From positions 19,741,025 to 19,805,024 of the forward strand of contig NC_060108.1 of the NCBI RefSeq assembly GCF_021155765.1: 64,000 nucleotides of DNA, in the 5' to 3' direction. Position numbers and translations under genes: made by a program. This DNA is from Diprion similis (Eukaryota; Arthropoda; Insecta; Hymenoptera; Diprionidae). Below are positions 32,901 through 44,655 of the stretch, piece after piece; position 1 is the stretch's first letter; each line of letters opens with the position of its first letter. The notes beneath the pieces are model-generated. The model was given only the letters and a program-made list of their open reading frames with translations. It made no database searches and was not told the origin of the DNA.

Positions 32901-33440
32901 GTCCGAAGCTCTTTTTCATGTGTTTTTTGAGTTCCTGGGGGTCGATTTACTCCGGAAAGGGTCATACGAATCGATTCCAGAACGAAAAATTTTCGGCTCC
33001 GGAAATGAGGAAAAAACTAAGGCTAACCCCTTTGGATTTTTGGCCAAAATTGCGAAGAGTTCGAAAAATGCTTCGATTAATTCTTTAAGGCACTATTCCG
33101 ACGTAATTTTCCGAGAGAAATCGATCGGACGCAGTCCCAATGCGCTGCGAGCAACGAATCAAAAGTTACAGCCTAAAAACCATAGGTTTTCTTTTTTTCA
33201 TTGCCTTTCTGCTGGTATTTTTTGCGTCATTTCACTGCTGTTTGTCCGACGCACTTTTTGTGCGTTTTTTAAGTTCGTGGGTGTTTAATCAGTCTCAAAA
33301 GGGTCAATCACATCAATTCGGGGACGATAACCTTTTGGCCCTGACAAACAGCCAGGCGTACCCCTCCGGATTTCAGGTGAAAATTTTGATGAACTACAAC
33401 AATATTCCAGAGTCGAGCAGATCTCAGAAATTTTAGCGTA

Positions 33441-34253
33441 TAACTACTCCTGGTATTCAGAGATTGTCCGAGGCGAGGACGTCTTCCAAGAACTGAATAC
33501 GTATGCCTGTTCGCTGTACCGAGAGAGCATACGATCGCCTGCCTGTATGCTACTTCTTTTCAAAGTCAAGATCGGAGAAATTCAATCCTTAATCTGCTCC
33601 TGTGATCAGAAGAACGTCTGATTCGAGGAGGTCGCTCGGAAACAGGGATTAATTCATCGAACCATTTTGCTGTTTACGCTGTTTGCATGAATGCACGCCA
33701 GGCTATGCGAGAGAGGTCGTGATCGCTGGCTGAGCGAGGCACGGATCAAAACTGCCGGCCGAAGAGAATAAAATTTGCACCAACGTTTTGTGGCCGAGGG
33801 GAAGATAAATCACAAACATACAGGTACAAGTTTTCAGTATCCGTTTATTCAGTATGCCTTAATGTAGTACAAATGTTGTGGTGTAAGTGTATATAGTACT
33901 GTAACAAGTTGCTAGATAGTATTATGGTGGAAGACACAAAGAAGTGCAAAACTTACATAAGAAATACAACTAATAAATGATACAGAAGATGTACAATATA
34001 CATAACTTAGGTAGAATATGAAAAATGTCATATGAGATAATTATAATTGTAGTTTTTGAGTAGAGTTTTAACTTTGGCCTTCGTGCAGGTGCAATGGTTC
34101 TTTGCAGGAAATGATATGTATGATATTGTATTGTTACTATTTCATGTAACAATTATCAAATATGCACAAAACATTGTATTGCTAAATTCTACAGCGAATA
34201 CACGCAAGATTCCATTTTTAACTCCTATGTTGTAGGTCTACGTTCTTTTACAC
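33441..34253. other. Interval right of the satellite array, no gene supported
   Basis: A patch with more GC than its surroundings (about 33440-33790) lies next to the array. One plus-strand frame stays open from about 33321 to 33620 (about 100 codons, no useful ATG), starting in decayed satellite and running into unrelated sequence. I found no convincing splice sites or homology. The remainder is AT-rich. Confidence 0.4.
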
Positions 34254-34443
34254 GTTGTTTTTGCGCTCCTGTGGATAAAATTAATCTCGAAAGGGCCATA
34301 CAAATCGATCCTTAGAAAACTAAGTTCCGTCACAAAAGAGTGAGGCTAACCCCTTTAGATTTTTGCTGAAAAGTTTATGAATTTGGAAAATGCTGGAATT
34401 AACTGTTTGATTAACGATATCGACATAATTTTGCGAGAGGATG
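34254..34443 (+). repeat. Solitary decayed satellite copy
   Basis: Same orientation as the array. It keeps recognisable blocks such as GGCTAACCCCTTT and ATAATTTTGCGAGAGGA with many substitutions and small gaps. It covers about 60 per cent of a unit and lies about 800 bp from the array edge. Its frame is broken by stops. Confidence 0.85.
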
Positions 34444-34812
34444 GTGTCGGTGTGTGTCGTCCGACGGTAGAGCCATCATACGGATGTCGCGGAAAGCTAT
34501 GCTACCAGCGGCCTATAAGCCGTACACATCTATAGAACTCCGTCATCGTTGGAATTAGTCACATTATTTTATCGTTTCAGTCAATGATTCTACACCCAGA
34601 ATCAGGTATGAGCGTTGCCACACTACTCATTCAAACGAGTTAACAGAAGTAGCGAGTGGGAGTGCAACGATCGCGATTGGCCGGCGCACCTTAACTGGAC
34701 GCTCGGGCGTCGATCCTTGCATTTATTCCATATTCCACAAGTTTACGCGTCGTCAACGTGTTAGATTGTTTTGTCATCGATTGAAGTTTTTCGTTTAATC
34801 ATACAGTGAAAC

Positions 34813-36081
34813 ATGGACAAGATTATCATCGGTGCATTATTTTACCTGCTCGCATTGTCACAAAGTAAGTATCCGGATTCCAATTAACTCTGCAATTCTT
34901 TCACCATTCGTTCACTTAACTCAGTTCTAATGAAAATAATACTTCGTATCCATAGGCAACGCCCTGGATTGCTATGTCTGTCAGAATCAGGAAGGAAACA
35001 TCGAAAAATGCCTAAACACCATAAAAACATGTGAACAGGACCAAGACGTGTGCTTCTCAGAAATTAAATGGGGCAGTAAGTGATAAATTTACAACTTATT
35101 CAACCATGTCATGCGCCTGTTTACATTGTCTGCAGTAGACACATCAGAGGTACTTTTGACTGATTCGTGTTCTTCGTAGAAATTCAAAAATCAAAACTGT
35201 CTGCAATTTCTTCAAATATATTATAATAGCAAAATAGCAATTTTTCCAATTTTTATATTTTTAGTCGATGTCAACATCTTTGAACTTGACTTGGTCTGGT
35301 CAGAATTTTGCGATAATACTTAAATCGGTAAATGAGGAACCTCCATCGAGAAAGCGCATCTTATCATCTTCCTCTATTCAGTAACGAAGATTTGCAAAAA
35401 TTATTTAATGAAAGACAAAATGATCGATAGATTACTTTACTATATTATAAGAACAAATAAAACAATGGAATGAGTAACAGAATTACTGATACCTGAATCA
35501 TCCGAAGAACAGAATCTGAAAGTAGAAATACTTTGTTGTATTATGTATTTCTATTACTGTGTCAAGTTTAGCAAATTTTTTCTGTTGATAACAATTAATT
35601 TACATATTTTTTTTTTGTTAAGGTACACCATATTGGTCCCAAGGGGCGAAAAAGCAATATTACATATCAAAACGGTGTTCAACGAAAAAAGAATGCGAAA
35701 GAACAAGACGGAATAACATGAAAGACTGCACACATATATGGTACCAGGATTGGAAGTGTTCTGAATGTTGCCAGGGTGATCGATGCAACTACTATATAAT
35801 CGTAAGTTCTCTATTCATGTCAATTATTGAAAAAAAAGTATGAAAACGTAAATCTTTCAATCCTGGAAAGTATTAGCATTTGTAAATTTACAAAACCAGT
35901 TTAAACTTTTCTTGATACATACTTCCATGTTACCTCGAACCATTTAATAAGCTAAATAATGCATAATTCTACTTCAATAATGTCAAGATTATATTTCTTA
36001 TTTCAGTCCGATGCAACGAAGACCAATATGCATATTTCCATACTAGCATTGACAGCAGTATCATATTATTTGGTTATGTAA
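34813..36081 (+). CDS. Ly6/uPAR-domain protein, secreted or GPI-anchored
   Basis: Four exons: 34813-34864, 34956-35075, 35623-35801, 36007-36081; 141 aa with consistent phases. A signal peptide (about 1-20, cleavage near SNA|LDC) precedes a Cys-rich three-finger domain that opens CYVC and closes CC...DRCN, the hallmark end of the Ly6 fold; I count 12 cysteines. The C-terminus (about 118-141) ends in a hydrophobic stretch after a short polar spacer, which fits a GPI-attachment signal. Insect members (boudin, quiver, crooked and relatives) act in septate junctions, channel regulation and membrane trafficking. I cannot name the orthologue. It is the nearest gene to the satellite array, about 370 bp after the solitary satellite copy. 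Confidence 0.85.
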
Positions 36082-39000
36082 AGTTGAGGAACGTCTGTAA
36101 TTGCTCGTATGCAGTACACACTTTAGGAATACGTTCATTCCTAGTGCCAAAAGCCTCCAAAATATTTATTGATCCAGTAGCAAACTGCATGTAAGCATCA
36201 TGGGGCAAAAGGATCTCGCAATGTGCGTGTGGACGTATTTGTAGTAAATTTTTGACTCAATGCTGTGCAGATCTAAGTATTGTAAATGCATCAAATGAAT
36301 TGACTTTTGTAATTTTGCAATCGATTTCTGAAACGATATGGAAATTTTTAGACAACCTAGAGATGTTTCAATTTTGATGTTAAAGAGGATATTTACCTGC
36401 AATATTTTCATATTTATATTTACTTTTTCATTTTACGCAATGCTAATTTTCAACACTAAATTTATCTAAAGTATATCTATATTTATTATAACTGTCAGAA
36501 TTGTCTGTAAAGAGTTAGTCCATCCATCAAATGGCACATGGAATTCGTATAATTCCAGCAGAAGTGATGAAAGTAACAATCTATAGAATCAAAATCATCA
36601 TACTGTATTACTCAGTTTGCATTTTATTACGTGAAATCTCATACAATCTTATATAATCTATTTAAAACCATTCCGTGTTTCTTCATTGAATGTGTTTTTG
36701 TTAGTGAATAGTTTGATACAAATGTCCGATGTTCTAAGTCCAAAGGCAGTCTGTTATATATTTTTATAATATTTATTAATCATGTCATTTTATCTTCGCG
36801 ATAATCAAGCTTTTCGGCGAAAATCGCTGAATCCAAATAGGCAGCTGGTTTTTATTTTCATAAATTGAGCCGATAACATTGCGTTTTACTCTGTAAATTA
36901 TATAACTACTTTGCTGTAAGCCACATTTTACAGATAAGCTTATTTCAATGGTGAAAGTATTCTACTTTTCACTAATTCAATCTACGGCCGTGTTCTGTAA
37001 TTCAGAAGTATATTTTTATTTGATATCACATGTGAAATTTTTATCATTTACTATCGCGAATACAAATTCTTGTCACTTTTCCGCAAAGAGAATCTCAGGC
37101 ACTAAGTCGAATATTATTTGAAAACGTTTTTGTAAATTCGAATAGTAAACAAGCGTTAAAAATTTTGTTGAAGTAATTTTCTATATATACTCATATATCC
37201 TCTTTGCTAAAACTGCAAGCTATAAGAAGGAGAAAAATTATTCAAGAATTTTCTACATAGAATCTACTAAATAAAATTTGTTAATCTTTACTTTCGCCCA
37301 CATAGTTTAATTCAATTTGATTCCGCCGATTTATGGCAACATATTGTTTACATTAAAGTTTGTTAGGCTTTGCTAATTTATGGACATACGTGTGAAAATT
37401 GGAAATATGAACGATGTTTTTATATATCTCAAGTTAAGTATCTAGTAATAAGTTCAGTTAGAAATATGCTGGAAAAAGTAGATCTTGTAAGTAACGTGTT
37501 ATTCGCGTTGATATGACTATGTACAAAATGAATTCCGTCCATATTATAAAAATAAACTTATACTTTTAATAATGGCCTTGATATTACGCTTAGATCATAC
37601 CTTTCACCCTTAACCCTTAACTTAACAATTGCAAAGTCAAGTTGAGAGGGTACGTTAGATCCCTCCATACACAGAATACAAGCAACTAACGATTGCGCTA
37701 TAAGAAATGATTACACAAAGCCTATAGATATTGATTTCATATCAGATTCTGATAACATAAAACTTTCGATTGTAATTAATGAGGTGCTCCAGATACTATT
37801 GAAAAAAACAAAGGGATGCTTACTCATAATTAATATATCACACTCTGATAACATCTTTGATGTAAAAGATATAACTGACAGTGGATACCGCCATTAATAT
37901 CTATTCTACGAACCATCCAATGCAGTGTCAATGTTGAATGATCGGAATTTTAATTAGTACTCGAGGTATCAGCAATTGAGTGGCAAACAGGCAACATTAA
38001 AGGGAAACTATTTTTGGATAACTATACCGCCAACTGATATCAGAGTGGTATTCAGCTTTCTAATACGAAGATTGAAGGATTTATGGTGCTGCTCGGAGAC
38101 AAAAGTTACTTGTTAACAGACTTGAAATAATGTAATCACTTTATCAGTAATTGTGAGTTCGGTGTATGTGGTTCAGTATCTCAAATTATCTCTGTGGGTG
38201 CAAGACAGGAGGTGCTGAATTAAATGTGCCACAACATTGTACAATTTCACAGAGTTCACATGTGCACCTCTAGAAAAAGACACTCACTTGCCATATTCTC
38301 TAACGATTTTCATCACGATAGTAATCTAAAAAGACAATAATATCAATACAATAATCGAAAAAAAAAATTCATGTAAGTACATTATACAATATATATGTAG
38401 ATAGTCTTTCAATTTTCGTCATAGAATAGATTGCTTTTGAGTTTCTAGCATAGATTGCACGCAAGCTTTGTTTATGCTGGCTCGTAAGTATGCGTTTATC
38501 CTGAATGATCTTCAATAAATAATAAGAAATCGTGTCATCTCGTAAAACAGGCGAATAGTCGACGGTTATAGACGATTAGGAATACTGTAATATATAATAT
38601 AGAAACACTCTGTACATTTACTTTACTGACATTTTTAATAAATTCTTGGATTTTCCAACACGATCTACGACACTCAGAAAGTGTTGCAATCGAATATTAA
38701 GGCCGGTAATGAAACTATGATACAACCATCATTGAAACAATAATGAAAATTTCACAAATACGTTCATTTACAATCACCGTGAAAAATATCGTAACCGAAT
38801 ACTATAGTTTATTTTCTGCTTAATAAGCCGTTTAAAAATACAAAAACCATTTGCAACGGTTTCTTCGTAAAAAAAACTGCCGAAGTTCTTGTTCTGTATC
38901 TTCGAATACATGTCTTTTTACTTGCACATTACATCAACGAAAATTTAAAAAGCGATTCAAAAGACTGTAGGTGCCATGCTTTTCGGTTCTTCCTTTACAA

Positions 39001-40435
39001 CGTACTGTATACGTTCCAAGGCCAATGTTTCTAAGATATTTCTTGTTTTTAAAGGCACTTACAGCCATTTTAATTCTCCTTTTCAATTACACGCATAAAA
39101 TCACTCTAAATTCTGACTTCACAGTAAACCACTGGAGATAAAATATTGCTTTGCAAACAGTAATATTTAAATAGCTTATCCTATGCATGTTCCACATAGC
39201 TAATCTTTACTTACGCAGTTACAGTCGTACGCGACACTTATTAAATGAATGAGGAAATTTGCAATTACATACGATTTAAGTAAACTGTGCTCGGTTCATG
39301 GCTAGAAATATTCCAGATTTGCACAGATACCACGCAATATGAACATGGTATATAATACGAAGAAGATGCCGGATTACGGATGAGGCTCAAAATATTCCGA
39401 GGAATTTATCATTCGTGAAAAATTCAGAAATTTTTTTTTATGAGAAAAAATTGTTGCCATGAAAAAATCTTAAAAGTTAAACTGCAGTGAATAATTGGTA
39501 CTTTTAACGAAACCAATCGATCTTCTGTGTCCTTTTCTCTTGTAATCACTTTCGCTGTACATCCATAAATGAGATGAGAGATTTTGTTTGAAAAGAATAA
39601 ATTCTGATGATTCTTCAAGTAATTCCAACCACATTTTATGATAAGTACCATATTCCACGTAGAGAAAAACAGTTATTGATGGAGTTTCCAGCTCATTATA
39701 TAAAGCCGAAGAACTAATTCTTTTTGGAATAATTTTAAAGAAGAATCAATCGTTTTTTAATCGTCTCAATTTGGGTCATTTTACAAATACGTTCGCTTTG
39801 TCAAAATATTTCAAACGCACGTCCGTCGCTGCTTCATACTAACATGGTGTGAATTCGAAATTTTAAAAATCTCATATATTTCATTCCGTTTCGCGTCACC
39901 AGGATAGGTATGTACAATTTGTATAATTAATCTTGACGTTATCATTGTTATCATAAAAATAATTGCTACTAACCGAAACCGGTCAAATCCATTCATTGAA
40001 TGAAAATTTGTAAAATACTTACCAGACACAATTGAAGAGTTTAAATTGGTCGATTACAGAATATACATCATATTACATTTCATCTCGCTCGTTCATTCGT
40101 TCCACATCAAACACGTTATTAATAGCTGGCACTTACATGTATGAAAATCTACACATGTATTCCAAAGCCTACAACTTGGGTAAGGGCAATGTTCCTAGCG
40201 AATGATTTGATACAATATTCAATCAATTGATAATAATTGTCGGACGAGACAAACCCCTTATTCTTTAGTCAGTCAGTGGAGAATAAGTGATATGACAAAC
40301 ACGCGTGTCACGAGCTGCCGTCCGCATATTTGTACCAACGAATTGAACAAATATATTCTACATAAATTATCGAATATATTTCTAAATTTCAAACGCCAAT
40401 CTACTTAGTATACCGCGGATATAACTTTGACAACC
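36082..40435. other. Intergenic interval, no gene supported
   Basis: About 4.3 kb of AT-rich DNA between the Ly6 gene and the transporter. It contains the 3' untranslated region of the former and the promoter of the latter. All frames are short and lack domains or paired splice sites. A far AATAAA lies near 37550. Confidence 0.5.
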
Positions 40436-43400
40436 ATGGATTTAAAATTATTGAAAATTCATCTGGTGAGTAATAATTATCTGATAGTCGATAGATAATA
40501 CGGCATGAATTGTTTGTAATCTCACAATACTATTGAAACGGACCACACTAAATAGTAGAGTGAAAATAGCCAATATTTTTTTTGTTCCTGTTTTTACGTA
40601 ATTTTCGTCCAATTTATTCACGCCCTTAATTTACAGCTCGACGTAATAAATCTTCTTGGGATGGACATAATATACAAAACCTTGAGTCGCAAGAAGCAAA
40701 TAGGATCTCCTCAGGAAACGAAATTAGCCAGATGCTTGTCAACTCTCGACTTAACAGCCCTTGGCATAGGATCAACCCTTGGTGTAGGAATCTATGTCTT
40801 GGCGGGATCCGTTTCTCGGGATACCGCTGGACCGGCAGTTATCATTTCTTTTGCCGTAGCCGCAATCGCGTCAGTTTTCGCAGGTCTGATAACGTAACCG
40901 TTCAATAAATTACGTGATAAATTAGAAGCTTGTTAATTTTCTGAAGAACTCCATAGTTCGAAATTTTTCAGAAAATCCTTGTTATGAAGTTTAAAAATTT
41001 GAAAAGAAGATAACGACTTGAAGATTAATTCCGAAGTTTTATAGTTTTTGGAAGACTTATACCTTGATTCGAGAGCTGAATGGACGGCCCAATTCAATTT
41101 CTAGAAAAGGTGCCGGTGAAACTCTTCCAAAGTTTGTTGAAACAATTTAACGTCATCAAGACGAACGCTGTTCTAATCTGAATCCAGCTATCTTACTGCT
41201 CTTTCGAAAGAACTGGAGATTATCGTACACTAGTTTAGGAATTGTTGATTAAAAAATTACGTATTTACTTAAGAGCTCATAATAAGACAAGCTCATAATT
41301 GAAACAGATTCGGAATGCCCGCCTAACCACGACGGATTATGTAGTTCCACATGGTACGCTAAAAATTAAAGCGTTCCTCTTACCGCTTTACAATTAGTCT
41401 CGTAATAGCAGGTTTATCGAAATACAAATTGAGGTGTACACCTTCAGTGTAAACGTTCAAAACAGGATACTTCGGTGAAGCTGAAAGATGTAAACCAAAG
41501 TTTTGGGAAAACACTACTTTTGAAATTGCAAACAAGGAATTTGGTAATTCCTGAATAACAATCCTCATTTTATTTTAATTTATGAACCTCGTTCGAACTT
41601 ATTACTCAAGGTTCAAACGATATCCAAAACTTCTTCCGTAATCTATGATAGAAAATAATATTGAGAATTCCTGAAATATTTAAAAGGAATATTTGCATTT
41701 CCATGTGCTTCATTTATCAGAACCCAAAAAATTTCTTAGGTCTCTGTTACGCGGAATTTGGTGCCAGGGTGCCAAGAGCTGGATCCGCTTACGTTTACAG
41801 CTATGTTGCTGTTGGTGAATTCATAGCGTTCCTAATAGGATGGACTTTGATTTTGGAGTACGTGATTGGATCTGCCAGTGTGGTGCGTGCACTGAGTACC
41901 TACGTCGATGCCCTTTTCAACGACACTATGAAGACCACATTTCAGAGTGCCATGCCTATTCAAATTGACTATCTCTCCTCATATCCGGATTTTTTCGCCT
42001 TTGGAATAACTCTGGTCTTCTCTGGTTATTACAACATATTATATTCTTCTAATCTATGGTCAGCTTCATCAATTTCCTTATTCATTCTCCAATGTCCTAC
42101 TGAGGCAAAATGAATTTATTTATTCAATCAATTAGTTGAAGGAAATTGGCAGAATTGCCTCTTGTATGTGTCATTGAAGATGGTCTTGAAATTTGGATAA
42201 TTTTAGCTGCTCTGGCCTTTGGCGCTAAGGAATCATCCCTGGCCAACAACATTTTCACCTTAATCAATTTGTCAGTTGTACTGTTTGTCATCATTGCTGG
42301 CTCGTTCAAAGGTAACGCTATTCGTACTATGTGCAAACTTTTAGAACTTTGACATTTACCATCCTTGATTTCACTTGACACAAATTTTGTTGACGTTTTT
42401 TCCTCACAAAACATTTTGATGTCAAACTTTAAAGCGGATGCTGCGAACTGGAGAACCGAAGTGGAGTGCACCGAGTCAAGCTGTCCATGGGGTACCGGAG
42501 GTTTTGCTCCATACGGCATATCGGGCATCATAACTGGCGCAGCAACCTGCTTCTATGGTTTCATAGGATTTGACTGCGTTGCAACCACAGGGGAAGAGGC
42601 AAAAAGTCCGCAGAAATCCATACCAATTGCGATTGTTGCTTCTCTGACAATTGTTTTCCTTTCGTACTTCGGCATATCGGTAGTTCTGACTATGGCTCTT
42701 CCCTACTACGATCAGAATGCCGATGCTCCGCTGCCCCATCTCTTTGAGACAATAGGATGGAATTGGGCTAAATATGCAGTTTCTGTGGGGGCAATTTGCG
42801 GCCTGTGTGCAAGGTATGCATTTTTTAATGCTAAAGCCAAAATTGAATTTTGTAATGTTCATGATAAAACTGTTTGTTGTAATTTGAGAGGAGGGAAAAT
42901 CAAGACAACCCAGAATTGCTTTATGTGGCATGATTAAAATGTTTTCTCATCACAGTTTACTTGGTGCAATGTTCCCTTTGCCTCGAGTGATCTACGCTAT
43001 GGCCTCAGATGGTTTGATTTTCAAGTGGATGGGGAAAATCGACTCGCGTTTTCAGACTCCACTTGCTGGAACTCTTTGTACCGGATTACTGACAGGTACT
43101 GAGACTATTTTGTATTTCTCTCATATACTTTCCACGACCAATTTTCGAATACCTCGTTAAAACGTGCCCTCAGGTGTTCTTGCAGCAATATTTGAGCTAA
43201 AACAACTGGTTGACATGATGAGCATCGGGACTTTGTTAGCTTATTCCATTGTTGCAGCCTGTGTCTTAATTTTAAGGTAAGAATTGATTGAGATTGACTG
43301 AGTTACTACCAAGTTACTCCTAGCATCACTTATGTTAATTAATAATTATCTATATATATAAATGTAATATGAATCCATGCAGGCCTACATTTACTTTTAA

Positions 43401-44325
43401 TTCATTAAAAAAATTTTAGGTACGAGGAGAGCGAGGCTTACGAAAAAAAAGATGATCGTACCTTGAAAAGCTTTACATTTATCGCAAAGCAATTTGTCAA
43501 TGGTAATAAGCTGCATCACTCAACGAGACTGACAGCAAGTCTAGTTACTTGGCTGGTATTTGCATACTGTAAGTTTTCTCAATTTCTCAATATTTATGAA
43601 TTGAACTCTCAATTTGTGGAGATCCGGATTTTAACTCTACGAAATCTATTTCTCTAAAATAAGTCCTTTTTTTTCATCCTCTGACAGTTATACTCTGCGC
43701 ATGTACATCAATGGTGATTGTGTTTATCGGTGATAAACTCTTGAACATTGAACCATGGGCAGTTGCAATTTTTGTAATTCTAATTGCAAGTCTAGTTAGC
43801 ATTCTTGTCTCCGTTTATCTGCAACCAGTATCTGGGAAAAAGCTTAGTTTTTCTGTAAGTATGACGAAGACAGAACAAGTAAAGTAACAACATTAAAATC
43901 TTTGACTTCTCAGACTTTGTTTCAGTGTAATTAAAAAACTTCATCGTATCGATTCATTTTTAGGTACCTCTTGTTCCATTCTTGCCAGGGCTCAGTATTT
44001 TCATCAATATTTACTTAATGATGATGTTAGATAACATGACTTGGGTTCGGTTTGGTGTATGGATGGCCATTGGTAAGAATATTTTGATTGGTAAATAAGT
44101 AGCTATGCTATATCAACCAGAAAACGGATGAGCAATTGAAAACGATTAGATTGCAATTACTGACTCAACTTTCTCGAGTATTTGCAAATAATCTAAAGTA
44201 ATCAGAATTTTAAATAACATTTAAAACGACTTGAAGCCTTAATAAAACCTTTTTCATTCGCTATAGGGCTTGCAGTGTATTTTTTTTACGGGACTAGACA
44301 CAGCAATCTTCGGCAAAAAAGCTAA
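40436..44325 (+). CDS. Cationic amino acid transporter, CAT/SLC7 family
   Basis: Eleven exons: 40436-40465, 40637-40883, 41740-42024, 42207-42311, 42435-42813, 42956-43095, 43174-43276, 43420-43568, 43688-43854, 43964-44072, 44267-44325; 590 aa, all phases consistent. CAT signatures include [16 protein letters not shown] in helix 1, [27 protein letters not shown], the FAPYGISG loop, and [19 protein letters not shown] followed by PIAIVAS. It ends [19 protein letters not shown], as in insect Slimfast-type transporters, which import arginine, lysine and related amino acids at the plasma membrane and feed TOR signalling. Length matches the family (about 600). Two starts are possible: ATG 40436 through a 10-codon first exon, or ATG 40661 in exon 2, in the same frame. 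Exon 5's acceptor (TTTAAAG) is weak. The paralogue is undetermined. Confidence 0.9.
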
Positions 44326-44507
44326 TCCAGAAGCAACGTCTCGAAAAGCAGTTTGTACATGGGAGAATTATAGAATACTGTAAACTGTGCTTCAATGTCT
44401 CTCGTTCATCAGAAGGTCAAGATCTAATTCTTCATCAAGATTTCGTGAATATGGATTATAATTAAATCATTTAAGCGATCTTGCATCGTTAATATTCGAA
44501 TCATTGA

Positions 44508-44513
44508 AATAAA
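44508..44513 (+). promoter_or_regulatory. Candidate poly(A) signal of the transporter gene
   Basis: AATAAA, 183 bases after the stop codon. Confidence 0.5.
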
Positions 44514-44543
44514 CTTCATTTTTTGAAAGTGCAAATATCTGAC

Positions 44544-44655
44544 GTGTGGAATTCCACACTTAATAAATTTTGCGCTGTGGAATACTCCACACCTACCATA
44601 GTGGCTTCGCCGCGCCTGGACCAAGCGGGTATTTAGTTCACATGCTATTCCACAA
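44544..44655. repeat. Cluster of TGTGGAAT inverted repeats
   Basis: A perfect 16-bp palindrome (GTGTGGAATTCCACAC, 44544-44559) is followed by an imperfect one (GTGGAATACTCCAC, 44577-44590) and a further ATTCCACA near 44645. Between them is a GC-rich patch (about 44595-44635). It may be a protein-binding array or the remnant of a small inverted-repeat element. Confidence 0.6.

Larger units (their letters stand above)
18580..33440. repeat. 312-bp tandem satellite array, about 47 units
   Basis: Units start at 18711 and recur every 312 bp (19023, 19335 and so on) to the last, decayed unit at 33063. Partial decayed copies extend the similarity left to about 18580 and right to about 33440. Interior units differ by only a few substitutions and none differs in length. 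The unit has one stop-free frame on the plus strand, so the array reads open from an ATG at 18640 to a stop at 33286-33288 (4,882 codons). That ATG aligns with an ACG codon of interior units, so it arose by decay in the edge copy. My hand tally of distinct interior substitutions is about 31 replacement to 12 silent, near the neutral expectation. I recognise no protein domain. I therefore annotate a satellite, not a gene. Confidence 0.93.

Noticed and set aside
18640-33288. A single gene for a giant 4,882-aa repeat protein
   Set aside because: The start codon lies in a decayed edge copy and aligns with ACG in interior copies, satellite similarity continues upstream of it, replacement and silent differences look neutral, and no domain or promoter is evident. 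It is kept as a satellite and discussed as a finding.
18580-33440. CRISPR-like array
   Set aside because: The repeats are contiguous 312-bp units with no spacers, in a eukaryotic intron-rich region.
33321-33620. An exon-like open frame of about 100 codons at the array's right edge
   Set aside because: It starts in decayed satellite, lacks a useful ATG and clear splice sites, and resembles no family I know.
42476-42931. A 151-codon minus-strand frame
   Set aside because: It is the reverse strand of a transporter exon whose plus-strand reading matches the CAT family.
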